The notes below the pieces were generated by a model. The model was not told the origin of the DNA. It saw nothing but the letters and a program-made list of their open reading frames with translations, and searched no databases. Below, piece after piece: positions 10,423 through 20,122 of a stretch of DNA of 64,000 bases. A program made the translations under genes and the position numbers. The first letter of the stretch is position 1; every line of letters starts with the position of its first letter. Source of the stretch: Saprospiraceae bacterium (GTDB lineage Bacteria > Bacteroidota > Bacteroidia > Chitinophagales > Saprospiraceae); assembly GCA_016715405.1 (NCBI GenBank), contig JADKAE010000013.1:17448-81447 (forward strand), read 5' to 3'.

Positions 10423-10984
10423 ATGAAAAAGTATTTATTGTGGGCCTTTGGCCTGACTATGCTGTGTGGTGCTCAATTGCAAGCTCAGGACGATAGTCGC
10501 CCCAAGGGCGTGCGTTTGGGCATTAGCGAACCCGAGTTGATCGACCAGTTTTTGTTTGCCGTGCCCGGCGTAGGTAGTAATGTGCGTGATCTGCTCGAGC
10601 AAAAAAGCCTGATAAACTATCACAGGCGCCGTTTTTAATACGCCTAAACGAAAGATTAGCAATTACTTATATCTGTTTCGGGAGGTGACCAAAGATCATC
10701 AACGTACCTACGAAACCAAAAAAGCCCTGATGCGCGGCCACCCCGTAATGGTGATGATGCAGGTCGACGAAGGCTTTCGCGCCCAGCGCAATACCAAAAC
10801 CTGGTCGCCCTCCGGCCCCGTCCAACGCGTTTTTCCGTTCCTTGTAGTCGGCTTTGACGAAAACCAGGAGGCCTTCGAATTGCTCAGCTGCTGGGGTCCC
10901 AATTGGGGACTGGGCGGCTACCTCTGGGTCAAATACGCCGATTTCGGCAAATACGCCACGAATGGGTTTGTGATGATTCCTTAG
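10423..10984 (+). CDS. Papain-like (C1) peptidase fold protein, probably non-catalytic, frameshifted
   Basis: The start at 10423 gives a signal peptide (MKKYLLWAFGLTMLCGA, then QLQAQ). A single-base shift near 10615-10625 joins it to a second frame ending in a segment that matches the C-terminal half of papain-like enzymes: FPFLVVGFDENQEAFELLSC followed by WGPNWGLGGYLWVKY. In active papains this region reads H-A-(M/V) before VGYD, and N-S-W-G for the active-site Asn. Here Phe-Pro-Phe replaces the His position and Ser-Cys-Trp-Gly replaces Asn-Ser-Trp-Gly. No QxxCGSCWAF-type Cys motif is found upstream, and the total length of about 185 residues is short. It is therefore either an inactive C1 homologue or a truncated one. 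It probably acts in the periplasm. Confidence 0.55.
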
Positions 10985-11096
10985 CCTTCGGCGGTTTAGC
11001 GATAGGGTTTAGTGCATTCGCAGTTTAGCGATAGGGTTTAGTTTATCTAAACATACAGCTAAACCCAATCGCTAAACCCAATCGCTAAACCCATAA
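10985..11096. repeat. GTTTAGCG-type hairpin element (family F4)
   Basis: Starts with CCTTCGGC directly at the stop of the C1-like gene. Copies of GTTTAGCGATAGGGTTTAG separated by TGCATTCGCA follow, then a loop (CTAAACATACAGCTAAA) and reverse-complement units ending at the stop of the next gene. The boundary and loop sequences are shared with the copy at 38693-38785. Confidence 0.75.
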
Positions 11097-11098
11097 TA

Positions 11099-14000
11099 TC
11101 ATCGATTAACCACCACCCTCCGGCTCGAGTTAACCTCCCCGTTTTTCACCCGCACCGTATACACACTGGGCGCAAGGTCGCTGATATCAATGGTGGTCAT
11201 GGTGGCTTCGGCAGTGAATTGCTGCGTTTGGCGTTTTACCAGGCGACCATTGACGTCATAAATGGCAATCTCAGTAGGTGTTTCGCCGGCCGTGAGCATG
11301 TCGATCATAATCTCGGTGGAGGCGGGGTTGGGGAATAATACAAAATCAGGTGTCTCCTCTAACTGTATCTCGTCCAGTTGCTCGCGCAACGGCGTACCGC
11401 TGATCGTCGCGCTGAGCTCATAGCAATCGTTGGGGTCGAAAGCGCCGTTATTGCCGTACACATGGATGTAGTAAGTCCTTACCGTCGTCGTATTGTAAAC
11501 GATCGATTCGTCGGCCGTACCCGGATTCTGGGACTGACCAAGCAGGCTGAACAAATACAATTGTACATCATAGTTGGCGGGCAGGCTGGTCAGGTCGATG
11601 CGTATATTAGTTTGATCGAATGTATTGCTGAAACGGAACCAATCGCTATCCGTACCCGAGCTGATCAAAGCCGTGACGGTTTGGTTTACAGGAATAGTTG
11701 CTCCTGCAAATTGGGTTTCATTGGGCTCGTAAGTATCTGTGCAGCCTCCGCCTCCGCCTGCTGAAGTGGTAAAGGTTGCAATACCGGAATACGTACCCAA
11801 GGTACCGTTGCAATTGGCCTGTACCTGGAATTCGTAAGTAGAAGAAGCCGACAAGCCCGATACGTTGTAGGAATTGACAGCCGAGGTGGCGTTTGACCAT
11901 GTAGTCGTACCTGCAAGACGGTATTGTACATTGTAGGAGGTAGCGCCTGAAACGGTATTCCAGTTAAGCGTAGCGCTGCTGGCCGTGACGTTAGTGGCGC
12001 TTAATCCGCCGGGCGTTCCGCAGGTAGGCGCGGGGCTATTGGTCGTAAAGGTGGCTATGGCGGAGTATGTCCCTAAAGTGCCGCTGCAGTTAGCCTGTAC
12101 CTGGAATTCGTAGGTGGAAGTTGCTGCAAGACCTGTGGCATTATAAGATGTACTCGCAGAAGACATGGTCGTCCATGTGGTCGTGCCCGAAAGACGGTAT
12201 TGTACGTTGTAGGAAGTCGCACCCGACACCGCATTCCAGTTGAGTGTAGCGCTATTCGTGGTGATGTTGGTGGCATTCAAACCAGTAGGTGTGCCGCAGC
12301 CGGCGCCACCTGAGCTGGTGGTAAAGGTTGCAATAGCCGAATAGGCACTTATGCTCGATTTACAAACCGTTTGTACCTGGTATTCGTATGTCGTAGCGGC
12401 ATTAAGCCCCGTTAGCAGATAGGTATTGCTGAATACGTTTATTGTGGTCCAGGTAGTAGTACCGGCTTGACGGTATTGCAAATTGTAAGAATTGTACCCC
12501 GAAACGACACCCCAGCTGAGTGTAACACTGTTCTGCGTGATGCCGGTAGCATTTAGCCCGCTCGGCGTTCCGCAGCCGGAGCCGCCGCTACTGGTGGTGA
12601 AAGTGGCGATGGCAGAATAGGCGCTGGGCGTTCCATTGCAATTGGCCTGCACCTGGAGTTCATAGGTGGAAGAAGCAGAAAGCCCGTTTAATACATATGA
12701 AGTGCCCAATGTCGGAACGGTAGTCCATGTAGTCGTTCCCGAAAGCCGGTACTGCACATTGTAGGAAGTAGCTCCTGACACGGCGTTCCAGTTGAGGGTA
12801 GCGCCGGTAGAGCTTACGTTGGTAGCATTGAGCCCCGTCGGAATCCCGCAGGTGGGCGTTTCGGCATTTGTCGTAAAGGTCGAAATAGGAGAATAGGCGC
12901 CCAAGGTGCCGTTGCAGTTGGCTTGTATCTGGTACTGATAGGTAGAAGATGAGGCGAGCCCCGTCAAGGTATATGAGGTATTTGGCGTACTAACTGTAGT
13001 CCACGTAGTTGTGCCTGTAAGGCGGTATTGTACGTTGTATGAAGTGGTGCCCGATACAGCCGACCAGTTGAGTGTGGCGCCGCTTGTCGTGATGCCGGTG
13101 GCATTCAATCCCGCAGGCGTACCGCAGGTGGCAGCCGAAGGAGGCACACAGCCATTCGATGTGGTAATGCTGAATCGCGGTCCGCCGGAGGCGAATACCG
13201 CCTGCATGCGGGCTTTTGCCCCAATGAAAGCATGTACATGCACGCGTCGTAGGTATAGTCCATGTAGTTCATGGTCATCTCTACCGGCGTACCCGTGCAG
13301 GTGCTGTAATGCGGATAGGCGGGACAACCGCCGTTGGAGGTATTGTGAACCGGGGTGTCAGATACAAAGTCGTTGCCGCAGGTAGCATCGCCCCAGATAT
13401 GGCGCAGGTTGAGCCAGTGGCCTACTTCGTGGGTAGCCGTGCGGCCCAGGTGATACGGCGAGGTGGCCGTTCCTGTATTGCCCAGATAGCGATAGTCTAC
13501 AACGACGCCGTCTGTAGCGGTTGAGCCGCCCGGAAATTGGGCATAACCCAATATACCGCCGCCGATATTACATACCCATATATTGAGGTATTTTGTTGCA
13601 TCCCAAGGGGCTACGCCACCCTGAGCGGGGCTTTTTACGGCGTTGCTGGTGCCCCAACTGGTGCGGTTGTAGTATTTGCGCGTGATGCCGGTGGTAGCGT
13701 TGCCGCTGGGATCGCGCTGGGCCATGCAAAACTCTATCTCCGAATCGGCTGCCAATCCGCTGAAAAGCGGCGGCGTATTGGCCACGTCGGCATTGAGCTT
13801 GCGAAAGTCGGCATTTAATATGGCTATTTGTGAAAGTATCTGCGCGTCGCTGATGTTTTCAGTAGTGGTACGGTATACTACGTGTACCACTACCGGTATG
13901 ACTACTACAGCCCTTTCCTCTAGATAGTTATGTGAAATAAAGTTGTTGGTGTGTTGCTCTATGGCTTCCATCCGCTGCTGATAGCCCGGATCTTGTTGCA

Positions 14001-14103
14001 TGAGCTGCTCCAACACCTCCATCGAGGCGCAGTTGCGCTGCTGTGCTTGCAAAGTGCTCGATGTAATGAAAGCCAGCAGTGCGAAAAGTAAAAAGTGTTT
14101 CAT
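11099..14103 (-). CDS. Secreted M43 (pappalysin-like) metalloprotease with fibronectin repeats and T9SS sorting domain
   Basis: A multi-domain exported protease of about 1000 residues. The order is: signal peptide (MKHFLLFALLAFITSSTLQA); propeptide; M43 catalytic domain with the zinc motif HEVGHWLNLRHIWGD and the Met-turn MTMNYMDYT (around 13260-13430); five fibronectin type III repeats, each opening with CG(T/I)P.GLNAT-like sequence and containing YNVQYRL.GTTTW; a pre-peptidase C-terminal domain (TYEPNETQFAGA); and a T9SS type A sorting domain beginning FVLFPNPAS. A one-base loss in an A run near 13215 separates the catalytic part from the repeats. A candidate -7 box (TAACTTTG on the minus strand, 14141-14148) lies upstream. 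The likely role is degradation of extracellular protein. The near-identical FnIII units could also cause assembly collapse. Confidence 0.9.
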
Positions 14104-14217
14104 CTCAAAATGCTGTTTTTGTGAAATTTATTTCAAAAGACAAAGTTAATACCCGATTCTCGCTTCATTAGGTTATGTTTTTGGCAGCAGGGTTGCAAAT
14201 GCATGGATTTTTTTGTG

Positions 14218-14345
14218 GATTGTTGTCGGTTGTCGGTTGTCCGTTATCGGTTTCAAGTAAAAAAAACATCATAATGTCGCAAAGTCGAAAAAGTCACAAA
14301 GTCGCCCCCTCGCCCCCTCACCCCCTCACCCCCTCACCCCCTCAC
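14218..14345. repeat. Composite repeat tract: GGTTGTCC units, GTCGCAAAGTC units, CCCCCTCA units
   Basis: Three arm types of the window lie side by side: GTTGTCGGTTGTCGG at 14222-14240 (F5), GTCGCAAAGTCG-like units at 14276-14300 (F2) and five copies of CACCCCCT at 14303-14345 (F3-like). No long inverted arm is visible. The TGA stop of the App1-type gene (14342-14344) is formed by the GGGGGTGAGG unit itself. Confidence 0.6.
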
Positions 14346-15415
14346 CCCCTCGCCACAATCCCCATCATCTCCGCCAGGTGCAGGGCTTCGCTGTATCGCT
14401 GGAACAGAAAAACGGGAATATGCTGTTCTCGCTTGATTAGTCTGGATATACGGAGTGCCTTGCGATGATTTTGTACATCGTGGATGAAAATCGCTTTGAT
14501 TCTTTTTGGGTAAGCACGGGCAATAGAGAGATAAATTTCGGCGTCTTTTTCGCCGCTATCTCCCACCAGCAAAAAGGGCAGGGTAGGGTAGGATTCCAGG
14601 ATATGCGTGATCTGCCGGTATTTATGTCCCGGTTTCCCCTTGCGATCGATGATGCCGAAATCGCGCAGCAATACGGGGCCTTTGGGAAGTTGGTTGAGGT
14701 GCAAAAATTCTTCGAGTAGGTCGTAAATATTCCAGGGGCTGTTGGAGACGTAAAAAAACGGGTTGTTGTCGTTTTTTGAAGGACCTTTTTGCAAAGCATT
14801 GAAAAAAATATCTACGTCGCGAAAAGCCCGGCGTTTTCTGGCATTTTTTAAAATAGTAAGATACAACATCTGCAATTTCAGCAGCGAAGTAACCCCGGTT
14901 TGTATCACGGTGTCATCCAGGTCGCTGATTATGCCAAAGGAGGCCTGCGAAGGGATGAGCAGCTCTGAACTGACTCGCACATCCACTTCCTGCCAGGGCG
15001 TGCGGGTGAGGTGCACCTCGTAGTTATACCAGCCGGTGCTGTCGGCGGGAAGGCGTACGGGCAGGCGGCTTTCCAGGTGGTAGTAACCCTCGTCGTCGGT
15101 GGTGAGCTCAAAGGCATTGTCGCCAATGTGAATTACCAGTTGCGCGTCGGTGATCTCGTTGCTGTTGAAGCGTTTGGCCGTATTGATGAAATTTTGCCAG
15201 GTGCTGTCTTCTTCCGCCTTGCGTATAAATTTGTTTTGCAAAACCCGCCCGGTGATGGACACGTATTCGGGATTGCCAAAGCCCTTGTAATCGGCAATGA
15301 CGAGCGGGGTATGGGGGCCTAATCCCAGGGTGGCGCTAAACCTGAAACGGACCAGGTCGACCAGGTAACTGATCGCCCTGATGCCATACAGTAAGCGTCT
15401 TCTCCAGGAGGCCAT
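14342..15415 (-). CDS. App1-type phosphatidate phosphatase domain protein (DUF2183)
   Basis: Intact, 357 residues. The C-terminal half is a HAD-fold App1 catalytic domain: the nucleophile motif SDLDDTVIQTG (DxDxT), FFYVSNSPWNIYDLLEEF (motif II region) and LLVGDSGEKDAEIY (motif IV acidic residues). The family hydrolyses phosphatidate or related phosphoesters, typically in yeast and in many uncharacterised bacterial proteins. The N-terminal half (ITGRVLQ..., DDEGYYHLE) is a beta-rich region common to this group. No signal peptide is seen. It ends within a repeat unit and starts 8 nt after ftsY on the same strand, so it may be the last gene of the ftsY operon. The natural substrate is unknown. 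Confidence 0.85.
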   Translation of the reverse strand: MASWRRRLLYGIRAISYLVDLVRFRFSATLGLGPHTPLVIADYKGFGNPEYVSITGRVLQNKFIRKAEEDSTWQNFINTAKRFNSNEITDAQLVIHIGDNAFELTTDDEGYYHLESRLPVRLPADSTGWYNYEVHLTRTPWQEVDVRVSSELLIPSQASFGIISDLDDTVIQTGVTSLLKLQMLYLTILKNARKRRAFRDVDIFFNALQKGPSKNDNNPFFYVSNSPWNIYDLLEEFLHLNQLPKGPVLLRDFGIIDRKGKPGHKYRQITHILESYPTLPFLLVGDSGEKDAEIYLSIARAYPKRIKAIFIHDVQNHRKALRISRLIKREQHIPVFLFQRYSEALHLAEMMGIVARG

Positions 15416-15423
15416 GGCGGATA

Positions 15424-16380
15424 TTACTGCTCAAACAGGGCGTCGACAAACGCCTGCTTGTTGAAAATCTGCAGTTTGTCGATCGCTTCTCCTACGCCGA
15501 TGTATTTGATGGGAATTTTGAATTGGTCGGAAATGCCGATGGCTACGCCGCCTTTGGCCGAACCGTCGAGTTTGGTGAGCGCCAGTGCGCTCACTTCGGT
15601 GGCATCAGTAAAGTGTTTGGCCTGCTCTATGGCGTTTTGTCCGGTGGTGGCATCCAGCACCAGCAGCACTTCGTGGGGGGCGCCTTCCAGGCTTTTGCCG
15701 GTTGAGCGTTTGATTTTGCCCAGTTCCTGCATGAGGTTGATCTTGGTGTGCAGGCGGCCGGCGGTGTCGATGATGGCCACGTCGCAGTTGTTTTGCAGGG
15801 CGTATTGCACGGTTTCGTAGGCCACAGCAGCGGGGTCGGCCTGCATGCCTTTGTCGAAAAAGTCGCAGCCCACGCGGTCGGCCCATATCTTGAGCTGGTC
15901 TACGGCAGCGGCACGAAACGTATCGCCGGCGCCCATCACTACGCGCAGTCCGTTTTGCTTGAATTGCCAGGCGAGTTTGCCGATGGTGGTCGTTTTACCT
16001 ACGCCGTTTACACCCACTACCATTATTACGTAGGGCTTAATACCGACAGGCAGGGCGTAGTCGTCCAGGTCTTGGGTGTTGTTCTCCGCCAGCAGGTTCA
16101 CGATCTCGCTGCGCAGGAGGGCGTTGAGTTCTTCGGTGCCCAGGTATTTGTCGGCGGCCACGCGCGCCTCGATGCGCTCGATGATCTTCACGGTGGTATC
16201 CAGGCCTACATCAGAAGAGATCAGCACCTGCTCCAGTTCGTCGAGCACTTCTTCGTCTACCGTCGACCGGCCTGCGATGGCCTTGGTCAACTTGCCGATG
16301 AACGTCGTTTTGGTTTTTTCTATGCCTTTGTCGAGATCCGCCTTTTTGTCGCGGTTGAAAAATTTATCGAAGAAGCCCAT
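15424..16380 (-). CDS. ftsY: Signal recognition particle receptor FtsY
   Basis: Intact, 318 residues from the ATG at 16380. An upstream in-frame Met adds 13 residues unlike FtsY, so it was not used. This is the SRP receptor GTPase that docks ribosome-nascent chains at the inner membrane. The N domain (about residues 20-105) is followed by the G domain with P-loop GVNGVGKTTTIGKLA, the insertion box AGDTFRAAAVDQL, DTAGRLHT (G3), TKLDGSAKGG (G4) and the closing GVGEAIDKLQIFN. It follows DUF4295, rpmG and rpmB, a gene order typical of Bacteroidota. Confidence 0.97.
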   Translation of the reverse strand: MGFFDKFFNRDKKADLDKGIEKTKTTFIGKLTKAIAGRSTVDEEVLDELEQVLISSDVGLDTTVKIIERIEARVAADKYLGTEELNALLRSEIVNLLAENNTQDLDDYALPVGIKPYVIMVVGVNGVGKTTTIGKLAWQFKQNGLRVVMGAGDTFRAAAVDQLKIWADRVGCDFFDKGMQADPAAVAYETVQYALQNNCDVAIIDTAGRLHTKINLMQELGKIKRSTGKSLEGAPHEVLLVLDATTGQNAIEQAKHFTDATEVSALALTKLDGSAKGGVAIGISDQFKIPIKYIGVGEAIDKLQIFNKQAFVDALFEQ

Positions 16381-16478
16381 GAGGATGTAGTGGGTTAAGG
16401 GGTGTGATAAAACGAACAAAGAGGCGCTTCAATGGAAGGGCCTCTTTGTTCATGGAAAATATCATGAAGCGGAGCAAA

Positions 16479-16655
16479 TTACTTCTTGCCGCTCAGAAAT
16501 TCGTTTACCTTGTCCTTGTGGATCATCACCTCTTTGTAGGTGTATTTGCCCGTTTTTGGGTTTTTGATGCTTTGTACGATTTTGACAAAGTCACGACCCG
16601 AACCGGCGTTGGCGGAGCGCTGTGCAACCCTAGCGTTTTTTGATACCTTTGCCAT
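16479..16655 (-). CDS. DUF4295 small basic protein
   Basis: A 58-residue ORF (start MAKVSKNARVAQRSANAGSG, end EFLSGKK). Its size, basic composition and position between rpmG and ftsY match the DUF4295 family, which is conserved in Bacteroidota. It is presumably ribosome associated, by neighbourhood; this is not demonstrated by the sequence. It is co-directional with rpmG, 61 nt downstream of it. Confidence 0.88.
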   Translation of the reverse strand: MAKVSKNARVAQRSANAGSGRDFVKIVQSIKNPKTGKYTYKEVMIHKDKVNEFLSGKK

Positions 16656-16716
16656 GGCGTATTGAGTTTTTTATCTTGTTAGGAATTAATCACTCCACAT
16701 ACAACAACGAAATCGC

Positions 16717-16905
16717 TTATTTGATTTCGCGGTGTACGGTTTTTTTCTTAAGAATAGGATTGTATTTAGTCAACTCCAGACGATCTGGGGTGTTTTTCCT
16801 GTTCTTTTGCGTGATATAACGCGAGGTACCCGGCATGCCGCTTTTCTTGTGCTCGGTGCATTCCAGAATGATCTGCAAGCGGTTGCCTTTACTTTTCTTG
16901 GCCAT
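16717..16905 (-). CDS. rpmG: 50S ribosomal protein L33
   Basis: 62 residues, intact. It shows the L33 pattern: a basic N-terminus (MAKKSKGNR), ILECTEHKKSG, RYITQKNRKNTPDRLELTKY and a C-terminal KKKTVHREIK. It is a structural protein of the large ribosomal subunit. It is the second gene of rpmB-rpmG-DUF4295-ftsY, starting 26 nt after rpmB. It lacks the four-cysteine zinc ribbon, retaining a single Cys, as in Cys-minus L33 forms. Confidence 0.97.
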   Translation of the reverse strand: MAKKSKGNRLQIILECTEHKKSGMPGTSRYITQKNRKNTPDRLELTKYNPILKKKTVHREIK

Positions 16906-16931
16906 TGTGCTTCAATTAGTATATGTAAGTT

Positions 16932-17180
16932 TTACAAATCAACACCCGTTTTCACCCCTTTGCGCTCCAGCTTCTTTACAAAAGCAAACAAGCCCAATTT
17001 GTTGATGGTGCGGATGGCGCTGGCCGATACTTTGAGCGAAACCCATTCGCCCGTTTCCGGCACAAAAAATTTCTTAGTCTGCAAATTAGGCAAAAAGCGA
17101 CGCTTGGTCTTGCGATTAGAGTGCGACACCTTGTTGCCCGAAATGGGACGTTTTCCTGTAAGTTGACAAACCTTTGACAT
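16932..17180 (-). CDS. rpmB: 50S ribosomal protein L28
   Basis: 82 residues, intact. The start MSKVCQLTGKRPISGNKVSH is diagnostic for L28, followed by RRFLPNLQ and SLKVSASAIRTINKLGL. It is a large-subunit protein and the first gene of the block with rpmG, DUF4295 and ftsY. The tRNA-Arg gene ends 33 nt upstream on the same strand, so both may share the promoter at 17307-17341. Confidence 0.97.
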   Translation of the reverse strand: MSKVCQLTGKRPISGNKVSHSNRKTKRRFLPNLQTKKFFVPETGEWVSLKVSASAIRTINKLGLFAFVKKLERKGVKTGVDL

Positions 17181-17213
17181 GATCGTATTCGCTTGTACTC
17201 AGTGATTTCTGTG

Positions 17214-17286
17214 TGACTCTGGGAGGACTCGAACCTCCAACCTTCTGATCCGTAGTCAGATGCTCTATCCATTAAGCTACAGAGCC
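17214..17286 (-). tRNA. tRNA-Arg (anticodon ACG)
   Basis: The minus-strand cloverleaf has acceptor GGCTCTG pairing with CAGAGTC (one G-U), discriminator A, anticodon stem TCTGA/TCAGA with loop CTACGGA (anticodon ACG) and T loop TTCGAGT. It reads as the main CGN-decoding arginine tRNA. Confidence 0.95.
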
Positions 17287-17306
17287 GTTTTTTCTAAATG
17301 CGGATG

Positions 17307-17341
17307 CAAAGATAAAGTTATATCCAGTAAAGTAAAAACAA
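17307..17341 (-). promoter_or_regulatory. Candidate promoter of tRNA-Arg / rpmB block
   Basis: On the minus strand TTG (17339-17341) is followed after 24 nt by TATCTTTG (17307-17314). The -7 box is about 20 nt before the tRNA 5' end. It fits the TTG / TAnnTTTG consensus. Confidence 0.55.
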
Positions 17342-17365
17342 TTTACCAAAAAAAGTTTCAAATAG

Positions 17366-17449
17366 CTGTTCTCTGTTCTCTGTTCTCTGTAAAAGAATAA
17401 CTGGCAAAGATAATGAACGGACAACCGACAACGGACAACCGACAACCGA
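17366..17449. repeat. GGTTGTCC-type element with conserved core (family F5)
   Basis: Read on the minus strand from the subtilase stop: GGTTGTC units, a core TTCATTATCTTTGCCAGTTA continuing TTCTTTTAC, then AGAGAAC units. The core is shared with the plus-strand copy at 35195-35316 with only a few differences, while the distal arms differ. Confidence 0.7.
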
Positions 17450-19074
17450 CTAGCGTACAAACGACCCCGACTTCCACTTCTTGCCATATTGCAAAATCAC
17501 AAAATACACGCCCCTCGACCAATGCCCTACATCAAAACGCTCCACTTTGGGACCGAAACGAGTGGGCGAAAACTCGCGACTGGCCATCAACTGTCCTAAT
17601 ACGTTGTATATCCTGAGTTGGTAGCCGTCTTCAAAATCCGGGGTTTCTATTTCTATATAGATGTCGTCTACAGGGGGGATGGGGTAAATTCTGGTGATGT
17701 CCAAATCGCCGGTAGTGGCCCCGCAGTCGGCCTGGAGTATTTCCAGACTGTTGAATATGTTGAGCCGACCGCCGGTGGCGGTTTTGCCGGATAAGGCCTC
17801 GACGGGGTCTACGCTGTTGATCAGGGCCTCGCGAATGCGCAGGGCAGTCTGGGCGGGCTGCGTGCGGGCGCTGAGGGCCAGGTTTTCACAGGGCAGGCTG
17901 TAGAGCAAAGCTATGGCGCCCGACAGATGGGGCGCCGCCGCGGAGTTGCCCCGAATTCGCCGTAGCCATCGTCGGTTTTTATGGTATAAGAGCCGTCGCC
18001 GGGCGAACCCATATCGATAGAGACGGCGCCGTAGGCCGAGGTCTGGGCTATCTGGTCGCTCTGGGTGGTGTTGAGAACATTGATGAGGAATTCGCTGGGA
18101 CAAGTTGTGGGCATGTCGCCGTCTATTTCCACGTTGTAGGGGCTGTTGGCCGTGGCGGCGCCGGTGAGTATGCCGGCATTGCCAAGCAGGTCGTACATGT
18201 TGCCCCAGGCAGGCAATTGGTCGCAGAAGACCCTCGACTTTCCGAAGGAGGCGTTGGTAGCTACCACAAAGGCGCCTTCTGAACCTTGCGAGATATTGTA
18301 GCGCTCGCGCTGGTCGATGATGTATTCGTAGGCGCTTATCACCTGGTCTACCTGGTTGGTGGCCAGCAGCATGAGTTTAATGTTCCAATTCACGCCGGTC
18401 ACGCCCAGCTCATTGTTGCCGCGGGCGCCGGCAATACCCGACACCGAGTGCCCGTGCGGGGTAAGGGGCAGCGAATTGTCATCTGATATGAAATCCCAGC
18501 CCAGGTGATCATCCACATATCCGTTGCCGTCGTTGTCCATGCCGTCGCCGGGGGCATCGGCGTAGTTGCGCCACACGTTGTCTCTGAGGTCTGGGTGCTC
18601 TGGGTCAAAACCGCTGTCGACGATGGCTAAGACAATGGTATCTCCCAGCGCGCTGAGTCCGCCGGTGGTAAACTCCCATACTCCCGGGGCGTTGATGATG
18701 TCCATATCCCATTGGTTGCCGTATTGCGGGTCGTTGGGGGTGCTTCTTTCCTCCAAAATATAGTTGGGCTGGGCGGATAATACGCCAGGCAGGCGGTTGA
18801 TTTCTTCCAGCAGCAAGTCACTATTGCCAACGGCGGGAGTATATTTTAGCAAATGAATATTACCGTGCCTGCTCAGTTGACGGGATAGCTGCAGCTCCAG
18901 GCCATGACTGAGGGTAGTTTTTTGCCAGTTTTCCAGCACCGCCTGCGGCGTATGTCCGCCGGCCAGTTGCACAATAATATCGCCGGCGATAGGGGAGGGG
19001 CTCTCCGATTTTTGCTGGCCGAAGGCCGTCAATGCAAAACAACACGAAACAAATAAGATAAACACCAATTTCAT
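17450..19074 (-). CDS. S8 subtilisin-family serine protease with T9SS sorting domain (one frameshift)
   Basis: Exported protease of about 540 residues. The signal peptide is MKLVFILFVSCCFALTAFGQ, followed by a propeptide. The catalytic triad is visible: Asp in AIVDSGFDPEHPDL, His in TPHGHSVSGIAGA and Ser in GNSAAAPHLSGA, the last being a variant of GTSxAxPH with Asn for Thr. A loss of one G near 17945 splits the ORF just before the Ser motif. The C-terminus (ITRIYPIPPVDDIYIEIE and GVYFVILQYGKKWKSGSF) is a T9SS type A sorting domain. The calcium-loop-like sequence DNDGNGYVDDH follows the Asp motif. The stop TAG abuts the GGTTGTC repeat. Confidence 0.9.
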
Positions 19075-19266
19075 AGCTTCTAATTTAAGCTCATAATTAC
19101 TAAAGGCGCAAGTTAGGACTCCGCCGCAAGGTTTAATAACAATTCAGGGGGAATGTCGGTTTGGTGACGGCGGGGGAGCATGTTGCAATTTCGATGCGGT
19201 TTGGATTTCGGATTCAATGACCAGCAGAGTCGTGAATCCGCAATCCGTCAGCAATCGGACATCCGC

Positions 19267-19321
19267 AGGCGACGAGATGTCACCTTCCCTCGTGCCTCGG
19301 GAAGATGACACCTCGTCGCCT
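19267..19321. terminator. Strong GC-rich hairpin after cobalamin-binding gene
   Basis: Arms 19267-19289 and 19299-19321 pair over 23 positions with two mismatches around a 9 nt loop (core GGCGACGAGATGTCACCTT). It lies downstream of the gene ending at 19364 and upstream of the subtilase start, with no T tract. It could be a terminator or a dispersed palindrome. Confidence 0.6.
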
Positions 19322-19366
19322 GCTCGCACAGTCGCACAGTCGCATAGTCTCAAAGTCGCAAAGTCA
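19322..19366. repeat. GTCGCACAGTC tandem units (family F2)
   Basis: Units CGCACAGTCGCACAGTCGCA then TAGTCTCAAAGTCGCAAAGTC run directly into the stop codon of the cobalamin-binding gene. This is the same family as the block inside the oxidoreductase at 1345-1464. Confidence 0.65.
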
Positions 19367-20122
19367 AGTCTCCAAATACCGCTGCAACAACCTGCTCCCA
19401 TACCACGAAAACATCTCCCCGTCTACCAGGCGGATGGCGGTATCGGGGCATATCGCTTGGAGTTCTGCCAGGTGTTTTTCTTTGAAAGGGTAGGGCTCCG
19501 AAGAGAGCAGTATGACTTGCGGGTCGGCTTGCGCCAGCATATCGGGGGTGATTTCGGGGTAGCGGGAGAGGTGGCCGAAGACGTTGTCGAAGCCGGCCAG
19601 GTGGAGCATGTGGTGGATGAAGGTGTCGGCGCCGGCAGCCATGTAGGGCTTGCGCCAGATGAAGTAGGCCGCCCGCTGCCGTGGGAGGCCGGCAAGCTTT
19701 TTTTCGAGCTGCGCGAATGCAACGCGAATACGGTCGACGAGGCCGGCAGCGGCTTCGCTTGTGCCGGTCAGGGCGCCTATTTGCGCAATCATATCCAGCG
19801 CATCGCCCAGCGTGAAGATATCGCTGATCCACACGGGGAATAAGGCCGCCAGCGCTTCGATCTGCGATTTGTCGTTTTCTTCTTTGTTGCCGATGATCAG
19901 GTCGGGTTGCAGCGCCGCCACGACCTCTAATTTGACATTTTTGGTACCTCCGACGATGGTTTTTTCGCGTTTCAATCCGGGAGGATGCACGCAAAATTTG
20001 GTGACGCCGACCAGGCGGTCGCGAAGACCCAGATCGCAAAGGAGTTCTGTCTGAGAAGGGACGAGGGAGACGATACGGTGAGGGGAGTGTGGGAGAGTGA
20101 GAGGGTGAGAGAGTGAGATCAT
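19364..20122 (-). CDS. Cobalamin/metal-binding protein, BtuF-like helical-backbone receptor
   Basis: About 252 residues from the ATG at 20122. The fold family is the class III periplasmic-binding-protein type: N-terminal HRIVSLVPSQTELLCDLGL, LVGVTKFCVHPP, ALQPDLIIGNKEEN, a long central helix, then LSRYPEITPDMLAQADPQVILLSSEPYPF. It resembles BtuF-type vitamin B12 binding proteins, but no signal peptide is present, as in many Bacteroidota cobalamin-binding homologues. The first eight codons (MISLSHPL) are encoded by the GAGTGAGA repeat at 20086-20160. An in-frame Met 16 codons upstream lies even deeper in the repeat and was not chosen. The true start is therefore uncertain. The partner permease and ATPase are not nearby. 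Confidence 0.8.
   Translation of the reverse strand: MISLSHPLTLPHSPHRIVSLVPSQTELLCDLGLRDRLVGVTKFCVHPPGLKREKTIVGGTKNVKLEVVAALQPDLIIGNKEENDKSQIEALAALFPVWISDIFTLGDALDMIAQIGALTGTSEAAAGLVDRIRVAFAQLEKKLAGLPRQRAAYFIWRKPYMAAGADTFIHHMLHLAGFDNVFGHLSRYPEITPDMLAQADPQVILLSSEPYPFKEKHLAELQAICPDTAIRLVDGEMFSWYGSRLLQRYLET

Noticed and set aside
14303..14345. CACCCCCT tract as a protein-coding or DNA-binding-site array
   Set aside because: It is a simple tandem tract matching other intergenic units and contains no ORF of its own; no regulator or conserved operator structure is evident.
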